A DNA stretch of 60,778 bases from Bermanella sp034110565 (GCA_034110565.1 JAWUYY010000038.1:1-60778), one strand, 5' to 3'; shown: positions 39,597 to 49,495, counted from the first letter of the stretch. Program-made: numbers and translations. The notes: generated by a model from the letters alone, not told the origin.

Positions 39597-42044
39597 TTAA
39601 TGCTTGATGACTTTTTTACCCTCTTTTTCTTCCTTTTCGTCTTTCTCATCGTCTGCGTGTTCGTCTTCACGCCCAATATCTGCAATATCTCTTAGGCGTT
39701 CGAGTACTCGATAATTAATCGAACCTCGTGGGAAGGTGCCCTTACGAGATAGTTTGCCAGCTTTACGATCCATCAGTATTTCTATGGCTTGATCTACTGA
39801 CTCAATGCCGTAAATATTGAAATCACCATTGCTAACGGCGTCAATAATCTCTTTTTTCAGAACTAGGTGTTTAACGTTGGAAGCAGGAATGAGCACACCT
39901 TGCTTCTTGTTTAAGCCTCGGGCCTTACAAACGGCGAAAAAGCCTTCAATTTTCTCATTGATGCCGCCTACCGCTTGCACTTCACCATATTGATTGATGG
40001 AGCCAGTTACCGCCAAACTTTGGTGAATTGGTATGTAACTTAATGCGCTGATTAATGCACAGGCTTCTGCCAGAGATGCACTATCACCATCTATGTAGCC
40101 ATAGCTTTGTTCCATTGCAATAGACGCACTGACTTCAAGTGGAAATTCTTGTGCATAAGTATGACCAAGATAACCAGTTAGTATCATGACACCTTTGGTG
40201 TGGATGTTTTGTCCTAAATTGGCTTCGCGCTCAATATCAACAATACCGCGTCCACCAGGATAAACCGTGGCAGTAATGCGTGCTGGCGCACCAAATGAGC
40301 TGTCGCCAATAGACAGAACCGTTAAACCGTTGATTTTACCAATGGACTCACCATCGGTATCAATCAAAATAGTGCCATCTAGGATGTCATCTAAAATTTC
40401 TTTTTGAATACGACCACTGCGTTGTTCTTTTGCATCGAGTGCGCGACTAACATGCTGGGCATCAATGGTTTCTTCTTTAGCCAGTTTGCGTACGAATTCG
40501 GCTTCTGCCAGCAATTCAAATAAGTCACCGATACGGGCGCTTAAATGTCGCTGGTCTTCTGCTAAACGAGCACTTTGCTCAATTAAGCGTACTACCCCGT
40601 CACGGCTAAGAGGTGCATAGGATTTTTCGATGCAGCGGCTTTGTAGTAGTCGAGCAAACGCTTCCATGTGATCTTGGGTGCAGGGTAGATAATCATCAAA
40701 GTCTACGAGCACTCGAAACATGTCATTGAAATCATCATCTAAGTCTTGCAGTAAATAGTAGGTGCTGCGAGAACCAATCAAAACAATTTTGACGTTTAAC
40801 GGTATCCATTCAGGAATCAGTGTGGTGGTACTGACAAGTCCCATTTCACTGTAGGGACTTTCGATTTTAAGCTGATTGGATGAAAGGGCGCGTTTTAATG
40901 CTTCCCATACAAAAGGCTCATGCAAGAGTTTTTCAGCATCTACTATCAGGTAGCCGCCGTTGGCGCGGTGTAATGCACCAGGGCAAATCTTACGATAATG
41001 TGTAACAAGTGCACCTTGTTCACTGGTGTATTCAATACGACCAAATAAGTTTGCGTAGTTCGGGTGTGATTCGTAGATAACGGGTGCGCCGGAGTCTTCT
41101 TGGCGGCTCACCAATAAGTTGGGCATGTAAGTTTCTTCTAAGAACATGCGCTTAGCGCTGTCTTCGCGGCTTTCTAGTATACGATCGTCGGTGAGCTCGG
41201 CGATAACGGTACGGTGCAGATTTGCTTTTACCTTGTTTAGGTAGTCAATGATGCTTTCTACATCTTGATATTTTTCAAGTAACGGCTGAATCAAAGGTGT
41301 GACGGATTCATCAATGGTTTCTTGATTCAATTTCTTTAGAGCATCAGTGCTTTCGCGTTTCCATTGAGGCAGCGGAACGAGTTCATCGTTTAGCTGACCT
41401 TCAAGTTCATGAATATTGTTATGAAATGCTTCGCGTGTGGCTTCGTCTAGCTGTGCAAATTCAGTTTCATCTAAACTCTTGCCTTCTTTCATTGGCGTGA
41501 AGCTGATTGACGCGCTGTCGCGATACATAGCGATTTCTAGCTTTAATGCTGACTGCTCAATGCGGTCAATGACCTTGTCGTAGCGGAAGTTAAAATCACG
41601 ATCGATAAGGCTTTTCTTTTGTTGATAGGTTGGGTGCTCAAAAGCCGCAGGGAAAGTGGCTAGCAAATTATCAATTAGCTCATTCAAATCGCTTTTAAAT
41701 GCTCGGCCATGACCGGCTTGAAGCTGCAGTTTTAGAGGTTCGCGGTTGTTATCGAAATTATTAACGTAAGCCCAGTCACTAGGACTGTCTTGGCGCTTGG
41801 CTTCGCTCTTCAAGTACTCTGTAATATATGAACTGCGGCCTGTGCCAGAGTCGCCCATTACATACACATTATAGCCAGGTCGATCCATGGCAACGCCAAA
41901 CTGAATCGCCGTTACGGCTCGGTCTTGCCCTAAAACTCCGTTGTAAGGTGTTAACTCATTACTGATATCAAAAGTAAGGCTATCGTCAGGAATTTGGATG
42001 CTTAATTGATCGGGTGTCAAAGAGGGGTGTGTCGCTTTTGCCAT
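39597..42044 (-). CDS. Lon-like ATP-binding protease (PA0779/AsrA type)
   Basis: This 815-residue protein carries an AAA-type ATPase region (Walker A-like GDSGTGRS at 64-71, with Arg where Lys is usual), a long helical insertion (about 110-310), GGYLIVDAEKLL as Walker B region, and a C-terminal Lon protease domain with the Ser655 (DGDSAS) and Lys698 (GGINEK) dyad. The tail is highly charged (HADDEKDEKEEKEGKK). It resembles P. aeruginosa PA0779, linked to heat-shock and aminoglycoside responses. It is not the canonical Lon, because the N-terminal LAN domain is missing. Confidence 0.87.
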   Translation of the reverse strand: MAKATHPSLTPDQLSIQIPDDSLTFDISNELTPYNGVLGQDRAVTAIQFGVAMDRPGYNVYVMGDSGTGRSSYITEYLKSEAKRQDSPSDWAYVNNFDNNREPLKLQLQAGHGRAFKSDLNELIDNLLATFPAAFEHPTYQQKKSLIDRDFNFRYDKVIDRIEQSALKLEIAMYRDSASISFTPMKEGKSLDETEFAQLDEATREAFHNNIHELEGQLNDELVPLPQWKRESTDALKKLNQETIDESVTPLIQPLLEKYQDVESIIDYLNKVKANLHRTVIAELTDDRILESREDSAKRMFLEETYMPNLLVSRQEDSGAPVIYESHPNYANLFGRIEYTSEQGALVTHYRKICPGALHRANGGYLIVDAEKLLHEPFVWEALKRALSSNQLKIESPYSEMGLVSTTTLIPEWIPLNVKIVLIGSRSTYYLLQDLDDDFNDMFRVLVDFDDYLPCTQDHMEAFARLLQSRCIEKSYAPLSRDGVVRLIEQSARLAEDQRHLSARIGDLFELLAEAEFVRKLAKEETIDAQHVSRALDAKEQRSGRIQKEILDDILDGTILIDTDGESIGKINGLTVLSIGDSSFGAPARITATVYPGGRGIVDIEREANLGQNIHTKGVMILTGYLGHTYAQEFPLEVSASIAMEQSYGYIDGDSASLAEACALISALSYIPIHQSLAVTGSINQYGEVQAVGGINEKIEGFFAVCKARGLNKKQGVLIPASNVKHLVLKKEIIDAVSNGDFNIYGIESVDQAIEILMDRKAGKLSRKGTFPRGSINYRVLERLRDIADIGREDEHADDEKDEKEEKEGKKVIKH

Positions 42045-42184
42045 TCAGGTCAGAACTCCATTTAAATCTGCTCAAACCTTATGGTGTATTGATCTTTCGA
42101 GCAAGCGATTCAGCGTGCTTTAGATGCATTTTTAGTCCAATCCCGACAACTTTATTCAAATTGATCAAATTAGCTTCTAAAAGT

Positions 42185-42215
42185 TTGACTTTAGAATGAT
42201 GACAGGTCATATTTA
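42185..42215 (+). promoter_or_regulatory. Putative promoter with inverted repeat upstream of the YbfE-like gene
   Basis: TTGACT (42185-42190) could be a -35 with CATATT at 17 bases or TATTTA at 19 bases as -10. A perfect ATGAC-AG-GTCAT inverted repeat (42199-42210) lies in the spacer and edge of the -10, a place typical for an operator. No LexA box is seen. Confidence 0.45.
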
Positions 42216-42245
42216 ATCGTGTGAATCTATTGAGAGGAAGATAAA

Positions 42246-42539
42246 ATGGGCGTGCAGGTAGAAGATCGCACCACGATAGATATGTTTAAGGAAACGCAAA
42301 AGGGACGACCTCGTTCAAATCCTTATCCACGAGAAGTGCAAATTCGAATTAATAAGCGCGTGCAGCGAATGCGAGATAAGCATAAAGGCATGCGTAGAAT
42401 GGAAGTAAAGATGCCAACTGAGTTGGTAGAGCAGCTTGATGAATATGCTAAGCAACAAGAATGCACACGTACCGAAGTGGTTGAGCTGTGCATTGTTGAG
42501 TGGTTCGAAATGATGAGTAAAGAATTGCCGCAAGGTTAA
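42246..42539 (+). CDS. YbfE-like (LexA-regulated-type) ribbon-helix-helix protein
   Basis: This 97-residue basic protein aligns with E. coli YbfE: DRTTIDMF, GRPRSNPYPREVQIRINKRVQRMRDK, and a C-terminal ribbon-helix-helix-like part (MRRMEVKMPTELVEQLDEYAKQQECTRTEVVELCIVEWF). YbfE is a small SOS-induced protein of unknown function in E. coli. Here no LexA site (CTGT-N8-ACAG) is visible upstream, so SOS control is not supported. GAGG precedes the ATG. It ends at a terminator. Confidence 0.83.
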   Translation: MGVQVEDRTTIDMFKETQKGRPRSNPYPREVQIRINKRVQRMRDKHKGMRRMEVKMPTELVEQLDEYAKQQECTRTEVVELCIVEWFEMMSKELPQG

Positions 42540-42569
42540 TTAAATAGCAGCAGTGTCTCCTGCTCGCTT

Positions 42570-42604
42570 ACGCCACTAAAGCTGTGTTTTAGTGGCGTTT
42601 TTTT
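42570..42604 (+). terminator. Rho-independent terminator
   Basis: ACGCCACTAAA and TTTAGTGGCGT arms around a short loop are followed by a T-run. It ends the YbfE-like gene transcript. Confidence 0.93.
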
Positions 42605-42656
42605 GCTTTTTATAACCTGTGTTATGATGCGCCAAAATATAATGAGTGGGCATTAA

Positions 42657-43973
42657 ATGTCAGAGCTTCAACTTAATCATGATGGGCAAACCTTGAGTTT
42701 GCCGATTTACCAGCACCGTAACTCCCTATATGAAGAGCTGCATACTCGACCATCGCCTAAAATAGTCACGCCTTGCTATGTCACGCACTTGGCATTATCG
42801 CGCGGGGAAGGGGATGTAAAAAAAGAATATGAGCTGGTGGTTAGTTTATGTCAGCGATTTAGTGTGAATCCGCCGTCTCCTGGAGCATCTTGTTTTTACC
42901 AAGGGTTTGGTGGATTTGAATTTCGCTGGGAACGTCACACTGAGTTTTCTACCTACACGTTTATTCGCACTATCGATGATCAAAAAGAAAATGAATTTGC
43001 ACTGGCATTTATCCCTAAAGATTGGTTGAACAAATTACCAGGTGAATTGGTGGTAGCGTTAAATATCCGTGTGCAAGACAAAGATCTAGATGAAAATCAG
43101 CAGGCGCATTTTTTCGAAGGGCAGCGCCCAGTGGGCAGTTTAGTGGCTAATGGTAAGGCTAAAGCATTAACCAGTTTTCGCTTACACAGTGATGGCTTTG
43201 GGCGTTTTTTAGTGGTGAATAAAGGGTTGAATGCTTATCAGGCGGGTCGTTTAATTCAGCGTATTTTGGAGCTGGACACCTATCGACTGACTGCTTTGAT
43301 GGGCTTGCCCGTGGCAAGAAGCTTGAGCTCAGATGTTTCTCATATGGAAGCGCAGTTAGCTGAGATTAATCAAAAAATAGCCGAGATTCAAACCGAACAA
43401 GATGAGCGGGCTTTGTTAAAGCGCTTGTCATTAATAGCGGCAAGGGTTGAGCAGTATCGTAGCGACACAAATTACCGCTTTGCGGCAACAAATGCCTACC
43501 ATGCTTTGGTGGGTAAGCGCTTAGAGCAGGTATTCGAGCAGCGTATCAGTGGCTTGCAGACCCTGCGTGAGTTTTTAGAGCGCCGCTTAACCCCGGGTAT
43601 TCGTACATGTAATAGTGTGCGTGACCGTTTAGAAGACTTAAGTCGACGCATTCACCGCACAACCAGTTTATTGCGAACCCGAGTTGAAATAAGCATTGAG
43701 AGTCAAAATCATAGGTTGTTAGCATCCATGGATCGCCGCTCTAGTTTGCAGTTAAGGCTTCAGCAAACCGTTGAGGGCTTGTCTGTAGTGGCGATTAGCT
43801 ATTACCTTTTGAGTTTACTTGTATATGGTTTTGAAGGCATGGCGCAATGGGGCATAAGGATAGACCCTAAGATAGCCTCTGGTATTGCGATGCCAGTGGT
43901 GTTATTGGCAGTATATTGGGGCGTGAGACGGCACATTAAGAAGTTAGCCAAAAAACCGAAGTCGAAGTCTTAA
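42657..43973 (+). CDS. DUF3422 family membrane-anchored protein
   Basis: This 438-residue protein of the DUF3422 family has a conserved N-terminus (NSLYEELHTRPSPKIVTPCYVTHLAL, FQGFGGFEFRWERHTEFSTYTF-like), a central coiled-coil region (ISEINQKIAEIQTEQDER-like, LRRIHRTTSLLRTRVE-like) and two membrane helices near the C-terminus (about 375-395 and 400-420). Function is unknown. The arrangement suggests a cytoplasmic body anchored at its C-terminal end in the inner membrane. Confidence 0.87.
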   Translation: MSELQLNHDGQTLSLPIYQHRNSLYEELHTRPSPKIVTPCYVTHLALSRGEGDVKKEYELVVSLCQRFSVNPPSPGASCFYQGFGGFEFRWERHTEFSTYTFIRTIDDQKENEFALAFIPKDWLNKLPGELVVALNIRVQDKDLDENQQAHFFEGQRPVGSLVANGKAKALTSFRLHSDGFGRFLVVNKGLNAYQAGRLIQRILELDTYRLTALMGLPVARSLSSDVSHMEAQLAEINQKIAEIQTEQDERALLKRLSLIAARVEQYRSDTNYRFAATNAYHALVGKRLEQVFEQRISGLQTLREFLERRLTPGIRTCNSVRDRLEDLSRRIHRTTSLLRTRVEISIESQNHRLLASMDRRSSLQLRLQQTVEGLSVVAISYYLLSLLVYGFEGMAQWGIRIDPKIASGIAMPVVLLAVYWGVRRHIKKLAKKPKSKS

Positions 43974-44061
43974 TAAAATAAATGGAATTAATGCGATAGC
44001 CGCTGATTAATTGGCATAGTTATCGCTTAATAGTGGCTGGAATCACCTTAAGGACAGCTTT

Positions 44062-44517
44062 ATGACACCGTCAATTGATCCTAACGCCAATAAGCACAAC
44101 AAATGTCACAATGACGGCATGCCAGATTGGCAAGCCATCGCTAGTGTCAAAACTTCATCACAGCAATGCGCTAATATATTGCAATCCAGTATCTTGTTCC
44201 TGCGTCGCTTTACTTGTCATGAATCCTTATACGGAGACAGTGAAGGCGCGAAAGAACTATTCAAGGTACAGGAGTTACTGGGATCGTTGGAATCGTTTGC
44301 CAACGAAGAGTTTAATCTGCAATTAAGAGACAGCTATGAATATGTATGCAGTTATCTTGAGTTGTTAAATGAAACCCAGGCCCCCCTTGATTTGCGCATG
44401 GAATTTGAGCGATTGATTCACATTCTTGAAGCTATCCAATGCATGCAACAACAAATGGTTTTAGGTGTTATGGGCTCGTTGGCCCAGCTCAAAAGCCATT
44501 TGAAGCCTCATAGCTGA
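44062..44517 (+). CDS. Hypothetical helical protein
   Basis: This 151-residue protein has no signal or membrane segment and contains several Cys residues (CHND, QQCANI, FTCHES, YVCSY, IQCMQ). It is predicted to be all-helical. I recognise no family. It lies alone between DUF3422 and the RND transporter gene. The ATG at 44062 has AAGGA about 8 bases upstream. Confidence 0.65.
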   Translation: MTPSIDPNANKHNKCHNDGMPDWQAIASVKTSSQQCANILQSSILFLRRFTCHESLYGDSEGAKELFKVQELLGSLESFANEEFNLQLRDSYEYVCSYLELLNETQAPLDLRMEFERLIHILEAIQCMQQQMVLGVMGSLAQLKSHLKPHS

Positions 44518-44635
44518 TCATAAAGTCCTAGAGACAAGCAATGCTGTAACAGATTGTTCGGCTCTAGGCCTTGCATGTTAGGCGCCATACTTTTATAAAG
44601 GCCAGCTACTTTATTAGTTAGTTGCCTTTATTAGT

Positions 44636-47107
44636 ATGTTGCGTTTAGCCCAGTTGTACCAAAATTCGGTTTTAGCCTTCCCAAAAACAGCCCTTGCCAT
44701 CATGGGCCTGATTATTTTGCTGATCTTTCAAGGTGCGTCAAACTTTGAATTAGATGCGTCTGCGGAATCTCTTGTGCTAGAAAATGACCAAGATTTAGTC
44801 AATTACCGTACCGTAGCAGAACGATTCGGCAGCAGTGAATTCTTAATTGTGACTTACACACCTACTTGGCCGCTATTCTCTGAAGCGTCCCTTGGGTTAT
44901 TGAAACAGTTGCGTGATGACTTAAAAGCCTTGCCTCGTGTTGCTTCTATATATTCATTACTTGATGTTCCTTTGTTAGAGAACCCACCTGTACCTGTCAC
45001 AGAGCTGGTGGGCAACATTAAGAATTTAGAGAGTCCAGATGTGGATGTGGAAGCCGCTAAGAAAGAATTGGCCTCTAGCCCGCTTTATAACAACATGCTG
45101 CTAAATCTTGAGCACAACACCACCGCGATTCAGATTAATCGAACATTTGACCCTCGCCATCGTGAATTAACCAAGGCACGAGAAGCCTTGTGGAATAAGC
45201 AAGAAATTGATCACTTATCAGACGAAGAGCTAGCAAAGCTCGCTCAGCTGGATCAATCCATCAAAGACCTGAACGCCAAAAATGCAGAGATACTGCACAA
45301 AGACATTATCAAAATTCGCAAAGTGCTCAAACCTTACCAATCTCAAGCAGAAGTGTATTTAGGCGGCGTGCCGATGATCGCCGATGACATGATCAGCTAT
45401 GTTGAAAGCGATATGTACACCTTTGGTTTAGGTGTATTTATGTTCTTAGTCGTGACCTTGCTGTTTATTTTTCGCCGTGTGCGTTGGGTGGTTATTGCAT
45501 TAGGTTGTTGCACGCTTACCGTCGCGGTGATGGTCGGTATACTGGGTTTGTTTAATTGGCGGGTGACAGTTATCTCAAGCAATTTTGTAAGCTTGCTTTT
45601 GATTATGACTATGTCCATGTGTATCCACTTAATCGTGCGTTACCGTGAAGCGTATACCGAGCATCCTGATGCAACACAGCTAGAGCTAGTTAAAGAAACC
45701 ATTGGCCATATGTTTAAGCCTTGTTTTTATATGGCGTTAACCACCATGGTAGCGTTTAATTCGTTGATTTTTAGTGGCATACGTCCTGTGATTGATTTTG
45801 GTTGGATGATGGCCACAGGAGTACTGGTTGCATTGTGTATTGTGTTTGTTTTGTTTCCTATCTTCGCTTTGCTTGCAGGAAAAGGAACTGAATCGGCTAA
45901 TGCAAAAAATCACAGCCCGATCACGGATCTATTTTTATGGGTAACCCTTAAGCATGGTAGAAAGCTATTGGGATTCAGTTTGGTATTAACGGCTTTGGTC
46001 ATAGCTGGGTTGTCGCAGTTAAAAGTAGAAAATAGTTTTATTAGCTACTTTAAAGAGTCCACTGAAATTCACCAAGGTATGAAGGTGATTGATCAACGCT
46101 TAGGTGGCACAACACCACTTGAAGTTATATTGAACTTCCCTGTGGTTAGCCAAGATTGGGGCAATGAAGAAAATGATGATTTCTTCTTTGATGAAGTAGA
46201 AAAAGAAGACCCAACCAAGTACTGGTTTACCACCGAAAAAGTTGAGCGCATCACAAAAATACATAAGTACCTAGAAGCCCAGCCTGAAATAGGTAAGGTG
46301 ATTTCCCTCGCGACCATGGTTGAAGTGGCGGAGAAAATTAACGGCGAGAAGTTAGGCAGTTTTGAATTGGCTTTGCTTTACAGTGCCATACCTGATGAAT
46401 TCAAATCGATTGTACTGGACCCATACGTGTCACCAGAAAATGGGCAAGCGCGTATTAGTTTACGTGTGTACGATAGTCAGCCAGATTTGCAACGAGCAGA
46501 ATTACTCGCACGTATTAATCATGACCTACAAGATGAGTTTGGACTTAAGCAAGATGAGTTCATGCTGGCCGGTATGATGGTGTTGTATAACAACATGCTA
46601 CAAAGTTTATTCACCTCGCAAATTTTAACTTTGGGTGCGGTGTTTATCGGCATTATGATCATGTTCATGCTGCTGTTTCGTTCTTGGAAGTTGGCATTGA
46701 TTGCCATCGTGCCTAATTTATTAAGTGCTGGCGTTGTACTTGCTGTAATGGGTTGGGCAGGGATTCCATTGGATATGATGACAATCACTATCGCAGCGAT
46801 CACTATTGGTATAGCGGTGGACGATACCATTCATTATATACATAGATTTAAAGAAGAGTTTGATGAGATAGGGCAGTACGAACAGGCCGTTAGAAACTGC
46901 CATGGCTCTATTGGTAAGGCGGTTTACTATACGTCTTTAACGGTGGTAGTTGGATTTTCTATCTTGGCGTTATCGAACTTTATACCCACTATCTATTTTG
47001 GTTTGTTAACCGGATTAGCTATGTTAATAGCGCTCGTACTGGTACTAACGCTATTACCAAGAATGTTGATCGTGTTTAAGCCTTTTGGCGCTGAATCCAA
47101 GTCTTAA
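44636..47107 (+). CDS. RND/MMPL family transporter
   Basis: This 823-residue membrane protein has the RND layout: helix 1 (about 17-35), a periplasmic loop, five helices (about 255-415), a helix near 440, a second large periplasmic loop with an acidic patch (ENDDFFFDEVEKEDP), and a final helix group (about 650-815). It belongs to the MMPL/hopanoid-exporter-like single-gene RND group (ITIGIAVDDTIHYIHRFKEE) rather than the AcrB group. No membrane fusion partner is nearby. Export of a lipid or hydrophobic compound is inferred. Its 3' end overlaps the convergent gene by 32 bases. Confidence 0.87.
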   Translation: MLRLAQLYQNSVLAFPKTALAIMGLIILLIFQGASNFELDASAESLVLENDQDLVNYRTVAERFGSSEFLIVTYTPTWPLFSEASLGLLKQLRDDLKALPRVASIYSLLDVPLLENPPVPVTELVGNIKNLESPDVDVEAAKKELASSPLYNNMLLNLEHNTTAIQINRTFDPRHRELTKAREALWNKQEIDHLSDEELAKLAQLDQSIKDLNAKNAEILHKDIIKIRKVLKPYQSQAEVYLGGVPMIADDMISYVESDMYTFGLGVFMFLVVTLLFIFRRVRWVVIALGCCTLTVAVMVGILGLFNWRVTVISSNFVSLLLIMTMSMCIHLIVRYREAYTEHPDATQLELVKETIGHMFKPCFYMALTTMVAFNSLIFSGIRPVIDFGWMMATGVLVALCIVFVLFPIFALLAGKGTESANAKNHSPITDLFLWVTLKHGRKLLGFSLVLTALVIAGLSQLKVENSFISYFKESTEIHQGMKVIDQRLGGTTPLEVILNFPVVSQDWGNEENDDFFFDEVEKEDPTKYWFTTEKVERITKIHKYLEAQPEIGKVISLATMVEVAEKINGEKLGSFELALLYSAIPDEFKSIVLDPYVSPENGQARISLRVYDSQPDLQRAELLARINHDLQDEFGLKQDEFMLAGMMVLYNNMLQSLFTSQILTLGAVFIGIMIMFMLLFRSWKLALIAIVPNLLSAGVVLAVMGWAGIPLDMMTITIAAITIGIAVDDTIHYIHRFKEEFDEIGQYEQAVRNCHGSIGKAVYYTSLTVVVGFSILALSNFIPTIYFGLLTGLAMLIALVLVLTLLPRMLIVFKPFGAESKS

Positions 47108-48908
47108 CTTCTGCTTCTAGTAGGGTCAGCGGTAGCGGCCCTAGTTGCAAAATATAAGCATGATAGGCCGGTAGATTAAACTTCCGGCCTAGCTCATCTT
47201 CCGCTAGTTTTTTCAGCTCTAAGAACTTCAATTGACCTACCTTGTAAGCCGTCGCTTGACCAGGCATAACCAAATAACGCTGTATGGCGTTCAACGAATC
47301 TTCTTTTGAAAACGGTGTGTTTTCTAAGCGGAAGGCGAGTGCTTTTTCAATATCCCAACCGTAATAATGCAACCCAGTGTCAATGACTAAGCGGTTAGCG
47401 CGCCATAGTTCCATTAATAAGCGGCCATATTCATTCCAAGGGTCTTGGTAACCTCCTAACTCTTTGGCCAGTGTTTCGGCGTATAACGCCCAGCCTTCGC
47501 TGTAGGCCGTAAAGTGGCTGTGGCGACGAAACTCAGGGATGCTCTTACTTTGTTGCGCATAAATAATTTGTAGATGATGGCCGGGAATGGTTTCGTGATA
47601 GGCCAAGGCTTCAAATTGGAAGGCCGGCATTTCATTTAACTTAGAGCCATTCATATAGTATCGACCAGGGCGTTTGCCGTCGTCACTTGCACTTTGGTAA
47701 AACGCAACCGGTGCGGTTTTTTCTCGGTATTCTTCAACGGCCAACACTTCCATTGGAATGTTAGGGATATCTTTAAAAGCTAGGCCCAGTTTCTGATTCA
47801 TGTTTTTGATGTATCGTTTGCTGGCAGTGATGGCTTCTTGGTTGTTTTTAAAATAGAGGCTTTTCTCTGTGCGGGTGTAATTAAATAGTGCAGCCAAACT
47901 TGGTTGATTCAGTTGTGGTAGGAGTTTGGTGATCTCCAGCTTAATGCGTGCGATTTCATTTAGGCCGAGTTGGTGAATCTCTTCGGCAGATAAATTGGTA
48001 GTGGTGATGGCTTGTAGGCGTAAATTGTAATATTCCTTGCCACCTTCAAATTGATGCATGCCTGTGTCTTGACTGGCAAGCGCTCTTTGCTGTTTTAAAT
48101 GCGCAATCAATTTACTATAAGCCGGCTTGTAGTAGCGTTTTAAATAATACTCTAAGCGGTCTTTCAGTATTTTAGAACTTGAGTCGTATAGTCCTAATTT
48201 TTCTGTTTTTTGTAGAAAGTCACTCCACAAAATATTGTGAATCTTACTGCGTTCAATTGGATAGCCAGTAATCAATGATTCGCAGGCTTCAATAACCGAA
48301 TCATATACAAAGGTAGGTGGTCGAATCCCTTTTGCTTCGCGGACTTCAAGCTGATCGATCAATTGATCCATCAGTGCAGCCACGCCTTTAACGCGGTCCG
48401 TGTAGTGACGAGCATCTTCGATGGTTTCTACTTGGTGGATATTGATCAAAAAATTAGGAATCTCACTGTGTAGCCCATACATTTGGTTTACAGGGAAGTT
48501 ATGAAAACGAAAAGGGTGATGCTTGATGTCTTGCTCGATCTGGTCTGTTAGTAGTGCAATGCTCAGGGCTGTTTGCTGATCAAGGGCACGTATGTTTATG
48601 TTGTTGATACGCGCTAAGAAGCCTTGTTCTTGCTCCATTTGCTCAGTTTGGTAAGCATCCGAGATGTCATCCCATTTACCGTAATTGGTTTTTAAGCCTC
48701 GATAGGCCTGCAGCATAGGGCTACTTGAAAGCTGCCAGTGGCTATAATCTTCTATCAGACTTTGGGCTAATTGTTGTTGGCTAGCAATTTGTTCTTCACT
48801 CAGAACAGATTGCGTCGCGATTTGTGGTTGTGTGTTAAGTTGGCAGGCAGAGACGGCCAAAATACTTGAAAATAAAAGACTGATTTTAAAAGGATGTTGA
48901 AATCGCAT
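47076..48908 (-). CDS. DUF885 family lipoprotein, probable metallopeptidase
   Basis: This 610-residue protein has a lipoprotein signal (lipobox AVSAC, Cys about residue 22) and the DUF885 domain. Its metal-binding motif AYHETIPGHHLQI is followed by the acidic helix YSEGWALYAETLAKELG, both typical of the family, which is considered metallopeptidase-like. I chose the ATG at 48908, which overlaps the stop of the DTW gene (TAATG); an ATG 27 codons earlier lies inside that gene. The 3' end overlaps the RND gene on the other strand. Confidence 0.87.
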   Translation of the reverse strand: MRFQHPFKISLLFSSILAVSACQLNTQPQIATQSVLSEEQIASQQQLAQSLIEDYSHWQLSSSPMLQAYRGLKTNYGKWDDISDAYQTEQMEQEQGFLARINNINIRALDQQTALSIALLTDQIEQDIKHHPFRFHNFPVNQMYGLHSEIPNFLINIHQVETIEDARHYTDRVKGVAALMDQLIDQLEVREAKGIRPPTFVYDSVIEACESLITGYPIERSKIHNILWSDFLQKTEKLGLYDSSSKILKDRLEYYLKRYYKPAYSKLIAHLKQQRALASQDTGMHQFEGGKEYYNLRLQAITTTNLSAEEIHQLGLNEIARIKLEITKLLPQLNQPSLAALFNYTRTEKSLYFKNNQEAITASKRYIKNMNQKLGLAFKDIPNIPMEVLAVEEYREKTAPVAFYQSASDDGKRPGRYYMNGSKLNEMPAFQFEALAYHETIPGHHLQIIYAQQSKSIPEFRRHSHFTAYSEGWALYAETLAKELGGYQDPWNEYGRLLMELWRANRLVIDTGLHYYGWDIEKALAFRLENTPFSKEDSLNAIQRYLVMPGQATAYKVGQLKFLELKKLAEDELGRKFNLPAYHAYILQLGPLPLTLLEAEVKTWIQRQKA

Positions 48909-49495
48909 TACTTGAGTTGTCCAGCTTGTCTGGCCTTTAAATAGGCATCTTGAAAACATTGTAAAAATTGTAACAGTTCTAGACCACAATTCCTTTGATT
49001 CTGCTCAATTAACAAATACGCTAAGCTTTCTAAGGTGCTCAAACCTTGCTGGCTTTGATTGCGTCTAAGGTGATATTGGCTTTGAGGTGCGTCGATGCTA
49101 ATGCGAGGGAGTGCCGCCAGCCATGGGCTTTGGCGCATCATCTTCTGTGATTGCTGCCAAGTGGCATCCAATAACAGGTATCCTTGGAAATTGGAGTGAT
49201 CTTGTACAGGGGTATTGTGCGTATGATTAACATTAGACGTTCCAGTGCTAGGGTAAAGGAGCGCGTAATGTTTGAATCGATTTTCTAGCTTGGCGTTGTT
49301 TAAGCGATGCCAGCTGGTGCTGTCGATATCAGTGGCGGTTTTCAACAGTCGGCCAGTGTTGCTACGCTTGGTGTATTCTTGTGGGTGATAAAGGAGTGCG
49401 CAGGGTGTTGCCAAAGTCACTTTAGGCGCATACTGACAAACACAAGAGTGCATTGGTAGGGTGCAGTGAATACAATAAGTAAAAGACGCTTTCAC
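48908..49495 (-). CDS. tapT: DTW-domain tRNA-uridine aminocarboxypropyltransferase
   Basis: This 195-residue DTW-family enzyme (E. coli TapT/YfiP) adds the aminocarboxypropyl group from SAM to uridine 47 of tRNAs. Seen: an N-terminal zinc-like set YCIHCTLPMHSCVCQ, LYHPQEYTKRSNTGRLL, the family signature LLLDATWQQSQKMMRQSP (DATW at the DTW site) and STLESLAYL. The target tRNA is inferred from the family. It is co-translated with the DUF885 lipoprotein gene. Confidence 0.87.
   Translation of the reverse strand: MKASFTYCIHCTLPMHSCVCQYAPKVTLATPCALLYHPQEYTKRSNTGRLLKTATDIDSTSWHRLNNAKLENRFKHYALLYPSTGTSNVNHTHNTPVQDHSNFQGYLLLDATWQQSQKMMRQSPWLAALPRISIDAPQSQYHLRRNQSQQGLSTLESLAYLLIEQNQRNCGLELLQFLQCFQDAYLKARQAGQLK

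Noticed and set aside
46519..46830. Minus-strand frame of 103 codons inside the RND transporter gene
   Set aside because: Its hydrophobic character mirrors the membrane helices of the sense gene; no start site or family is visible.
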